From assembly GCF_029625335.1 (NCBI RefSeq), contig NZ_CP121111.1, positions 868,001-932,000 of the forward strand: a stretch of 64,000 bases of DNA, written 5' to 3'. The stretch comes from Flavobacterium nitratireducens. Lineage in GTDB: Bacteria > Bacteroidota > Bacteroidia > Flavobacteriales > Flavobacteriaceae. This document shows positions 56,650-64,000 of this stretch, in pieces. The translations under genes and the position numbers were made by a program. A model generated the notes under the pieces. It was not told the origin of the DNA, ran no database searches, and worked only from the letters and a program-made list of their open reading frames with translations. Position 1 is the first letter of the stretch. The number at the start of each line of letters is the position of its first letter.

Positions 56650-57026
56650 ATGAAAAAAATAATACTACTTCCTCTACTTCTACTTTTAGTATCTTGTTAT
56701 CAGGCAGAACACAATTGTGCAGCTTTTAAAACAGGAAAATTCCGTTTTGAATACGAAGTAAACGGAGAAAAAAAAGTAACCGTTTTTGAGCGTAATGACA
56801 GCATAGAAATTGAAACTTTTGAAGGAAAAACAGATACCGCTTCTATCCGCTGGATTAGCGATTGCGAGTATGTTTTGAAAAAAAACATCCTAAAAATATG
56901 GCAGAAGAAAAAGCCATTGGCATGAAAATTTTGACGACTTCCGGAAATACCTATACCTTTGAATTCGGAATCATAGGCTCCGATCAAAAACAACGAGGAA
57001 CCGTTACAAAAATTGGAGAATTATAA
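56650..57026 (+). pseudogene. Small lipoprotein, split by a one-base frameshift in an A run
   Basis: The signal peptide has a lipobox (LLLLLVSC). The first frame ends at 56925 after EYVLKKNILKIWQKKKP. Adding one A to the A8 run at 56878-56885 gives KKKHPKNMAEEKAIGMKIL, then TTSGNTYTFEFGIIGSDQ and an end at 57026, for a repaired length of 125 residues. I recall this protein type in Flavobacteria under the wrong label 'DNA topoisomerase IV'. It has no such domain. Function unknown. Confidence 0.7.
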
Positions 57027-57073
57027 TTCCTTAAACTCACAACACATAACTCATAACCCCTAACCTATACAAA

Positions 57074-57865
57074 ATGGAAGTATTTTTAAATCCAGATGCA
57101 TGGATTGCTCTTATCACATTAACCTTTCTAGAAATCGTACTCGGAATTGATAATATCATTTTCATCTCAATTGCTACAGGAAAATTACCGGAAGAAAGCC
57201 GTAAAAAAGCGACTAAAATTGGTATGTTCCTAGCTATGTTCATGCGTATTTTTCTGTTATTAGGAATTTCCTATTTAATTGCAATGAAAGAACCTTGGTT
57301 TAGCATTGATTTTAGCTGGATGACAGCACAGGTTTCGGGTCAAAGCATCATTTTATTATTAGGAGGCTTATTCCTTATTTATAAAAGTACGAACGAAATC
57401 AGAGAAAAGGTAGACCATAAAGGGGAAGAAGAGCAAGAAATTAAAAAGGCAGCAGCAAAAACATTCAGCAGTGTAATTGTCCAAATCATATTGATTGATA
57501 TTGTTTTCTCTTTTGATAGTATCTTAACTGCGGTAGGAATGACTAATGGCGTAGCAGGTGCCTTGTACATCATGATTACAGCGGTGATTATTTCGGTATT
57601 AATTATGATGCAATTTGCTGTACCTGTTGGAAGTTTTGTTAATAGACATCCTTCAATTCAAATTTTAGGATTGGCTTTTTTAATTCTAATTGGTTTAATG
57701 TTAGTTACCGAAAGTGCACATTTGTCCAATGCCTTAATTTTTGGTAGTCATGTAACACCTATTCCAAAAGGCTATTTGTATTTTGCAATTTCATTTTCAC
57801 TTATGGTAGAAGCTCTCAATATGAAAGCAACCAAAAAAAGTAATACCCATCAACTACGAATTTGA
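57074..57865 (+). CDS. TerC-family membrane protein (263 aa)
   Basis: Seven to eight transmembrane helices with the TerC signatures LEIVLGIDNIIFISI at the start and IDIVFSFDSILTAVGMT in the middle; acidic residues in these helices are thought to bind a metal. The last region is MVEALNMK. TerC/Alx-type proteins are linked with tellurite resistance and Mn2+ export; the exact ion is unknown here. It ends at a terminator that overlaps its stop codon. Confidence 0.88.
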   Translation: MEVFLNPDAWIALITLTFLEIVLGIDNIIFISIATGKLPEESRKKATKIGMFLAMFMRIFLLLGISYLIAMKEPWFSIDFSWMTAQVSGQSIILLLGGLFLIYKSTNEIREKVDHKGEEEQEIKKAAAKTFSSVIVQIILIDIVFSFDSILTAVGMTNGVAGALYIMITAVIISVLIMMQFAVPVGSFVNRHPSIQILGLAFLILIGLMLVTESAHLSNALIFGSHVTPIPKGYLYFAISFSLMVEALNMKATKKSNTHQLRI

Positions 57866-57894
57866 AGCTCCATTTTGGAGCTTCTTTCGTTTTA
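57864..57894 (+). terminator. Rho-independent terminator of the TerC gene
   Basis: Stem GAAGCTCC / GGAGCTTC with ATTTT loop, followed by TTTCGTTTT. It begins at the stop codon. Confidence 0.8.
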
Positions 57895-57994
57895 AAAGAT
57901 AAAAATTAATACATTAGTATTTGATACCAAGAAATGCATTTCGTATTTCTTTAGCCAAACAAACCCAAAAAATTAGCCATAAAAATATTTTTTA

Positions 57995-59931
57995 ATGAAA
58001 AATACCATTTCACAAAGAGTAGCCGACTTTTTAAAAAACTTTCCCCCTTTTAATTTTTTAGACAAGCATGATATTCAGCTATTATCTGAAAAAGTGTCTA
58101 TCATTTACAAAGAAAAAGGAGCTGTCATATTTGAAGAAAATGAAGAAACGCATGATTCTTTTTATGTAGTACATAAAGGGGCTATTGAATTACGTAAAAA
58201 AGGCAAAAATGATATTCTAGACATGTGTGACGAAGGCGATATTTTTGGTCTACGCCCTTTGATTGCGCATGAAAATTACAAAATGGAAGCAATTGCACAC
58301 GAAGAATGTATCTTATATGCTATTCCTATTGACATTTTTAAACCCTATGCTATTAAAAATTCAAATGTTGGTTCATTTATTATTGACAGTTTTGCTTCCA
58401 ACACACAAAATCCCTATTCTAAAAGTCATAGTAAAAAACTATACGGTGACTTTCTAGAGGATGAAACTGCTAGTGGTGACATTATTGATAAGGATAATAA
58501 AATATTAGACCTTCAACCTATTAAATATTCAAAAAAAATTGTCACTTGTTCCCGAGCAGCAACTGCTAAAGAAATTGCTCTAACGATGACTAAAAAGAAT
58601 ATTGGGGCAATGCTTGTGGTGGAAGACATGCTCCCTGTAGGAATTATTACCGACAAAGATTTACGAAATAAAATTGTTACGGGAGACTATTCCATCAATA
58701 CTACCGCCGATGTAATTATGAATTCGCCTGTAATTACGTATTCAAAAAAAATGACCATTACTCAAGCACAAATGGCCATGATGAAAAGTAATATCAGTCA
58801 TCTTTGTTTGACAAAAGACGGAACTACTAATACGAAAGTGGTAGGTATTTTATCCAAACATGATGTCATGGTAGCCTTAGGAAACAATCCAGCGGTTTTA
58901 ATTAAAGCATTAAAAAGGGTTAAAAAAGCGAAAGCAATCAAGCCTATTCGTGCTAAAATCATGCAATTACTACAAGGCTATTTAGATCAAAATATTCCTA
59001 TTACACTTACGTCTAAAATTATCACTGAATTAAACGATGCCTGTATCAAACGCGTAATCGAATTGTCTTTAGACAAAATGAAAACGCCTCCTCCTGCTCG
59101 TTTTTCGTGGTTAGCGTTAGGAAGTCAAGGACGTAGCGAACAATTATTACACACCGATCAAGATAATGCCTTGATATACGAAGATGTTCCTGAAGTAATT
59201 CGAGAAAAAACACGCAAGTATTTCTTGGACTTAGCGGCCGAGGTCAACAAAGGACTTTTCGAAATTGGTTATGATTATTGTCCTGCCGAAATGATGGCTT
59301 CTAACCCAAAATGGTGCTTGAGTTTAAACCAATGGAAAGAATTAGTACACGATTGGATTAGCAATCCTGGAAAAGATGAAGTATTACTGTCGTTCATCTT
59401 TTTTGATTATAGCTTATCTTATGGCGATAGAGAACTGGCAAATGAACTCGCAGATTATATTTTTGGTGATATTGAAGCGAATCCTATTTTCTATGTTCAC
59501 TTGGTTAGTGGCGCACTACAAAGCCCTTCGCCTACGGGATTTTTAGACAATTTTTGGTTGAGCAAGATGGCGCACACAAAGATTTCTTTGACATAAAACG
59601 CCGTGCATTAATGCCACTAGCCGATGCTGCAAGGGTTTTAATATTATCCCATCGAATAAAAGGAATAAGTAATACTCCTGAACGTTTTGAAAAACTAGCT
59701 GAATTGGAACCACAAAACAAAGAATTGTATTTGTCTTGCGCCTACTCCTACAAAGCCTTACTTAAATTCCGAACTAAACAAGGTTTATTGCACCATGATT
59801 CTGGACAATTTATCGAATTAGAAGCGCTAACCAAATTAGAAAAAGTAAAACTAAAAGCCACTTTTAAGACAATTAAAGAATTACAGGAGGTTATATCGAT
59901 ACGTTTTAATCCTGGAAAAATCACAATATAA
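57995..59931 (+). pseudogene. cNMP-binding/CBS/DUF294 nucleotidyltransferase protein, broken by a one-base frameshift
   Basis: Domain order: cyclic-nucleotide-binding domain (about residues 10-125), two CBS domains (about 175-300, with GIITDKDLRNKIVTG), and a GlnD-like nucleotidyltransferase domain with GSQGRSEQLLHTDQDNALI (about 378-396) and a C-terminal DUF294 helical domain. The first frame ends at 59596. One more T in the T5 run at 59551-59555 gives FLDNFLVEQDGAHKDFFDIK and joins the rest, for 645 residues. Such proteins are thought to sense cAMP/AMP and modify a partner, but the substrate is not known. The exonuclease gene overlaps its stop by one base. Confidence 0.82.
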
Positions 59932-60584
59932 TGACACTCAAAGAAAAAATCATAGAAATACTTGAAATATTAGGTATTTTGAAAAAACTCATAGACGAAT
60001 CCTTAAATCGGCCTATAGAATCCGAGCGATTTGTGGTTTTAGATACTGAAACTACTGGCTTTGATTATGAAAACGATCGTATTCTTTGCATTGGTGCAAT
60101 AACATTAGAAAATGGCGTTATCAATTTGCAAAATGTTTTTGAACACTATATGGATCAAGAACATTTTGACAAAACGAGTGTACAAATACATGGTATCATC
60201 CGTAGTGATGTATTAGACCATAAAACTGAAATTCAGGTTTTGAAGTTATTTTTGGATTATGTAGGTGATTCTATTATTATCGCTCATCATGCCTTATTTG
60301 ACATTACGATGATCAATAATGCTTTGAAAAGAAATGGAATGGATACACTTAAAAACAAAACCTTGGATACCGCTTCTTTGTACAAAAGAACGCTAATAAA
60401 ATCCAACTTGATTCAACACAAGGATCATTATACCCTTGATGATTTGGCTGATAAGTTTGATATTTCAAAAAAAGACCGACATACCGCTGTGGGGGATGCC
60501 TACATTACCGCAATTGCTTTTCTAAAAATCATTAAAAAATTGAAAGAAAATAAAGAGATGAAATTGTACCAACTCTTTCGGTAA
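59931..60584 (+). CDS. DnaQ-type 3'-5' exonuclease (217 aa)
   Basis: A DEDDh exonuclease with FVVLDTETTGFDYENDRI (Asp37 and Glu39 metal ligands), HHALFDITM and the final HTAVGDAY with His and Asp. The form is that of a PolIII epsilon-like protein, but without the polymerase-binding tail. Its ATG overlaps the previous stop by one base, so it is coupled to the cNMP/CBS/nucleotidyltransferase gene. This pairing has been seen in other bacteria and suggests one shared process. Confidence 0.88.
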   Translation: MTLKEKIIEILEILGILKKLIDESLNRPIESERFVVLDTETTGFDYENDRILCIGAITLENGVINLQNVFEHYMDQEHFDKTSVQIHGIIRSDVLDHKTEIQVLKLFLDYVGDSIIIAHHALFDITMINNALKRNGMDTLKNKTLDTASLYKRTLIKSNLIQHKDHYTLDDLADKFDISKKDRHTAVGDAYITAIAFLKIIKKLKENKEMKLYQLFR

Positions 60585-60591
60585 ATACCTA

Positions 60592-60624
60592 AAAAAAAAC
60601 TTCCGCCGTAGCGGAAGTTTTTTT
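60592..60624. terminator. Perfect bidirectional terminator
   Basis: AAAAAAACTTCCGC pairs with GCGGAAGTTTTTTT around CGTA. It lies between convergent genes and serves both strands. It overlaps the last bases of parC. Confidence 0.95.
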
Positions 60625-63358
60625 ATTCTAATACTAAACCTATCTGACCGTCTTCGTCCAATTGTACTTGAGTATCATCGGCATTTAATTCGCCTTTAAC
60701 CTCTAATTCCTCGGCTATGATTTCTTCAGGAGCTTCATAAGGTAATGGCTCTAACGCATTGACCTGTTTTAACTTATCGGTTGTTAATTGATTTCCTAGG
60801 GCTTTAAATCCTTTTATCGCTATGAAATTTTCAACATCAACTGTGATACTTTCTTTTTGTACCCCTTTTACTTTAGAGAAAACCAACTCTACCATTGGTC
60901 TATAATCTGTAGAAACTAATTCTAATTGAGAGTTAGGATGTTCTGTAATAAATATATCCTCTTTGCCTTCATTTTCCACCAAAAAACGTTTCAAATAATA
61001 GCGTTCTTTTTCCCCATCATAATAAATGGCCGAAATAGGTTTTTTAGGAATCCATTTTTCCAACACAATCATATCTTCCTCAAAGTGCGTTGATAATTCC
61101 GGAATAATCACCTTCAACTTTCCTGATTGCTGAATGATTAGGATTTTATCACTAGGCCTAAATTCACCCAATAATTCACCTCTACCATCTACATTCAATC
61201 GCTGAACGGTATCATCATACCAAATCTTTCTCGGCAACAAAGTTGAGATTCCTTTTTCTTTAATTTCGATTTTCTTAATTGGATATTTGGTTACCAAATT
61301 CCCTTTAGAAGCACGTCCTTTAATAGCTAATTTGGCAAAATCCAAATCGAATTTCAATTTCTTAATATTGCTTATTTGGCGTAAAAGAATCGAAATCACT
61401 TCAGCCTCCCCATTTGGATTGCAAGTAAAATACAAGACTTGAGAACCTTTAGTTCCATTGGTCAAATCATACAATTTATCTCTGGTTACCCCAGAAACAT
61501 TAAATCGCTTAATATAAGAAGGACCTGATTTACCATCTCGATATACCATATTGTAAATGGTGCGTTTATCACTCTTGTCAAAAACGGCCACGTGAATAAT
61601 GTCTTTCCCTACGAAAGTTTTGGCATCTACTTTAGTTACCATCATACTTCCGTCTCGAAGGAAAACAATCACATCATCAATATCCGAACAATCGGTAACG
61701 TATTCGTCTTTTTTCAAACTGGTACCTACGAAACCTTCCGCTCTGTCTACAAACAATTTTGTATTACGCAACACTACTTTCGTGGCTTCGATATCATCAA
61801 AAATACGCAGCTCCGTTTGACGCTCTCTTCCTTTACCATATTTCTCTTTTAGTTTGGTAAAATAAGCAATAGCAAAATCAATAATGTGTTCCAAATTGTA
61901 TTCTACCTCCTTCATTTCCTCTTCTAATTTGGCTATGAAATCATCGGCCTTATCAGAATCGAAACGCGTAATACGAATCATCGGAATTTGAGTCAATCGC
62001 TGTAAATCCTCATCATTTATTTCTCTAACAAATGATTTTTTGAAAGGCTCAAAACGATCGTACATGTATTTGAATAAAGATTCTTTATCAGAGTACAATT
62101 TGAAATCAATATACATTTCTTCACGAATGAAGATTTTTTCCAAGGTCGAAAAATGCCATTTGTTTTTTAATTCTTCCAATTGAATTTCCAACTCCTGACG
62201 CAATAAATCCACTGTTCTATTCGTAGAAATTTTCAACATCTGTGAAACCCCTATAAACAAAGGCTTGTTATCTTCAATAACGCAACCTAATGGCGCCACT
62301 GATGTTTCGCAGGCAGTAAAGGCAAACAAGGCATCAATCGTTTTATCAGGAGAAACTCCCGGATATAAATGAATCAATATCTCAACCTCAGCTGCAGTAT
62401 TGTCTTCAATTTTCTTGATTTTAATTTTCCCCTTTTCATTAGCTTTCAAAATACTATCAATCAAACTTGATGTATTCGTCGAAAACGGAATTTGGGTAAT
62501 AACTAAAGTATTTTTGTCCAGCTGGGCAATTTTGGCACGCACACGCACACGTCCGCCGCGCATACCGTCATTGTAGTTCGACACATCGGCAATACCCGCT
62601 GTCATAAAATCAGGATACAGCGTAAATGGCTTTCCTTTTAAAATTTTTATAGAAGCATCAATCAGCTCATTGAAGTTATGAGGTAATACTTTCGTCGAAA
62701 GTCCTACTGCAATTCCCTCTGCTCCCTGAGCTAATAATAATGGAAATTTTACCGGAAGATTGATTGGTTCGGCTTTTCTACCATCATAGGAAACGCCCCA
62801 TTCGGTAATCTTAGGCGAATACAAAACTTCCAGAGCAAACTTAGACAAACGGGCTTCAATATAACGCGAAGCCGCTGCGCCGTCACCAGTTAAAATATTA
62901 CCCCAGTTTCCTTGACAATCTATCAATAAATCTTTTTGACCAATTTGTACCATGGCATCCGCAATACTCGCATCTCCGTGTGGGTGATACTGCATGGTGT
63001 GCCCTACAACATTGGCCACTTTGTTATAACGACCATCATCCAACTCTTTCAAAGAGTGCATAATACGACGCTGTACTGGTTTGAATCCGTCCTCGATAGC
63101 CGGAACGGCACGCTCCAAAATTACATAAGAAGCATAATCCAAAAACCAGTCTTTGTACATACCAGTAACCTTGGTAATGGTATCACTACCATCTCCTTCG
63201 TCCTGATTCTCGTAAAAATGACTTCCTTCAAAAGAAGAAGCGGCTACTTCAATAGGTTCCTCTGACTCATCGCCATCTTGATTCTCCTCAATTGCATCCT
63301 GTTCTTCGTTATTTTCTTCGTTGTCCGGAATAATGTTATCGTCTTCTTCGTCTTTCAT
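60623..63358 (-). CDS. parC: DNA topoisomerase IV subunit A (911 aa)
   Basis: ParC unlinks daughter chromosomes with ParE. An unusual acidic, Glu/Asp-rich stretch covers residues 1-40. Then the core begins: YASYVILERAVPAIEDGFKPV, and the catalytic tyrosine is Y166 in AASRYIEARLSK. The winged-helix/tower region and a C-terminal beta-propeller-like part with FRPSDKILIIQQSGKL follow. Bacteroidota gyrase A has a stricter GyrA box; I see none, so ParC is preferred. parE lies 84 bases upstream. The frame is intact. Confidence 0.88.
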   Translation of the reverse strand: MKDEEDDNIIPDNEENNEEQDAIEENQDGDESEEPIEVAASSFEGSHFYENQDEGDGSDTITKVTGMYKDWFLDYASYVILERAVPAIEDGFKPVQRRIMHSLKELDDGRYNKVANVVGHTMQYHPHGDASIADAMVQIGQKDLLIDCQGNWGNILTGDGAAASRYIEARLSKFALEVLYSPKITEWGVSYDGRKAEPINLPVKFPLLLAQGAEGIAVGLSTKVLPHNFNELIDASIKILKGKPFTLYPDFMTAGIADVSNYNDGMRGGRVRVRAKIAQLDKNTLVITQIPFSTNTSSLIDSILKANEKGKIKIKKIEDNTAAEVEILIHLYPGVSPDKTIDALFAFTACETSVAPLGCVIEDNKPLFIGVSQMLKISTNRTVDLLRQELEIQLEELKNKWHFSTLEKIFIREEMYIDFKLYSDKESLFKYMYDRFEPFKKSFVREINDEDLQRLTQIPMIRITRFDSDKADDFIAKLEEEMKEVEYNLEHIIDFAIAYFTKLKEKYGKGRERQTELRIFDDIEATKVVLRNTKLFVDRAEGFVGTSLKKDEYVTDCSDIDDVIVFLRDGSMMVTKVDAKTFVGKDIIHVAVFDKSDKRTIYNMVYRDGKSGPSYIKRFNVSGVTRDKLYDLTNGTKGSQVLYFTCNPNGEAEVISILLRQISNIKKLKFDLDFAKLAIKGRASKGNLVTKYPIKKIEIKEKGISTLLPRKIWYDDTVQRLNVDGRGELLGEFRPSDKILIIQQSGKLKVIIPELSTHFEEDMIVLEKWIPKKPISAIYYDGEKERYYLKRFLVENEGKEDIFITEHPNSQLELVSTDYRPMVELVFSKVKGVQKESITVDVENFIAIKGFKALGNQLTTDKLKQVNALEPLPYEAPEEIIAEELEVKGELNADDTQVQLDEDGQIGLVLE

Positions 63359-63442
63359 TTATGCTGAATTTATTTCAGTTTTTCTATTATAAAAATTTGT
63401 CCAACTCTTGGTTTTGCTCAATTAAAATCTGGCTTTTAAAAA

Positions 63443-64000
63443 CTAAGCCTCTTCCATTGTATCCACTTCCACCTTCAAATTCTTGATAATAAACTCTTGT
63501 CGGTCTGGGGTATTTTTACCCATATAAAAAGACAACAATTGTTCTACCGAAGTATTTTTATCCATCATAATAGGATCTAATCGAATGTCATCGCCAATGA
63601 AATGCTGGAACTCATTTGGAGAAATCTCTCCCAAACCTTTGAATCGGGTGATTTCCGGCTTTGGTTTTAATTTTTCGATTGCGGCTACCCTTTCTTCTTC
63701 AGAATAGCAATAAATCGTTTCTTTTTTATTTCGAACCCTGAATAAAGGCGTTTGCAAAATATACAAATGCCCTTCTTTGATTAACTCTGGAAAAAATTGC
63801 AGAAAGAACGTAATCAACAATAAGCGAATGTGCATACCATCGACATCAGCATCGGTAGCGATTACGATGTTGTTGTAACGCAGATTTTCCATATCGTCCT
63901 CGATATCCAAAGCCGCTTGTAACAAGTTGAATTCCTCATTCTCGTACACAATTTTTTTACTCATTCCGTAGGAGTTCAAAGGCTTACCTCGCAAACTAAA
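63443..64000 (-). CDS. parE: DNA topoisomerase IV subunit B, C-terminal part (runs off the right edge)
   Basis: The frame is open from the right edge to the stop at 63443. It starts with [19 protein letters not shown], and has the TOPRIM metal site [20 protein letters not shown] (DxD), then [13 protein letters not shown], and finally [14 protein letters not shown]. This is the ATPase subunit's TOPRIM and tail; the ATPase part is outside. The order parE-parC on one strand fits a topoisomerase IV operon. Confidence 0.88.
   Translation of the reverse strand, partial: FSLRGKPLNSYGMSKKIVYENEEFNLLQAALDIEDDMENLRYNNIVIATDADVDGMHIRLLLITFFLQFFPELIKEGHLYILQTPLFRVRNKKETIYCYSEEERVAAIEKLKPKPEITRFKGLGEISPNEFQHFIGDDIRLDPIMMDKNTSVEQLLSFYMGKNTPDRQEFIIKNLKVEVDTMEEA

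Noticed and set aside
56650..57026. DNA topoisomerase IV annotation for the small lipoprotein
   Set aside because: No topoisomerase motif; it is a small lipid-anchored protein.

Overview
The window looks like a chromosome segment of a Flavobacterium-type bacterium (Bacteroidota, Flavobacteriia). The DNA is AT-rich. Promoter-like sites follow the Bacteroidota -7 consensus TAnnTTTG. There is gliding and type IX secretion (T9SS) machinery: a PorP/SprF protein, a 2000-residue PKD/SprB-repeat protein ending in a type B sorting domain, and an MBG-repeat protein ending in a type A sorting tail. Families typical of Flavobacteriia are present (DUF2520, DUF6048, DUF6095, DUF6452). Species was not determined.

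Layout. 1-3393 (minus): an M16 peptidase followed by two DsbD N-terminal-domain proteins. 3913-7345 (plus): a tight housekeeping run of DUF2520, a KdsC-like HAD phosphatase, a UbiA-type prenyltransferase, Maf and MscS. 7444-9283: a small membrane protein and two paralogous secreted proteins, with three sigma-54-like -24/-12 sites upstream. 9499-17733 (plus): lpxD, an acyl-CoA carboxylase beta chain, a GNAT, an AHSA1-type protein, fdhD plus an FdhF/YdeP-type molybdopterin oxidoreductase (frameshifted), a small membrane protein and a DUF4265 protein. 17776-22330: repeats, a methyltransferase with three in-frame stops, a cysteine desulfurase, a lipoprotein and an Smr protein. 22570-24250: serine acetyltransferase plus cysteine synthase. 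24362-29968 (minus): MBG surface protein and histidine kinase, both interrupted. 30085-31753: SGNH hydrolase and aldo/keto reductase. 31814-38889 (minus): giant adhesin coupled to PorP/SprF.

39086-44389 holds a lipoprotein, ilvD (frameshifted), a ParE-type toxin-antitoxin pair, a DUF2975/HTH cassette and about 950 bases of inverted repeats without a gene. 44390-50963 holds rlmD, DUF6452, DUF6048, a THUMP methyltransferase, another methyltransferase and a ZIP transporter. 51001-54578 is accessory: a structured repeat element, an Mrr-type endonuclease, an HNH endonuclease and a MORN/zinc-finger protein. 54923-64000 holds murQ, DUF6095, a pentapeptide protein, a small lipoprotein (frameshifted), TerC, a cNMP/CBS/nucleotidyltransferase protein (frameshifted), a DnaQ-type exonuclease, parC and the end of parE.

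The most striking global property is the number of broken reading frames. Six are single-base indels in A/T homopolymers, one (ilvD) is a single-base indel outside a long run, and two genes keep the frame but carry TAA/TAG stops. The homopolymer cases look more like uncorrected sequencing error than decay; the nonsense cases look more like real mutation. No tRNA, rRNA, CRISPR array or intact insertion sequence was recognised. No clearly new multi-gene system was found. The best leads are the sigma-54-like sites upstream of the secreted paralogs, the folded repeat at 51124-51258, and the nucleotidyltransferase/exonuclease pair.
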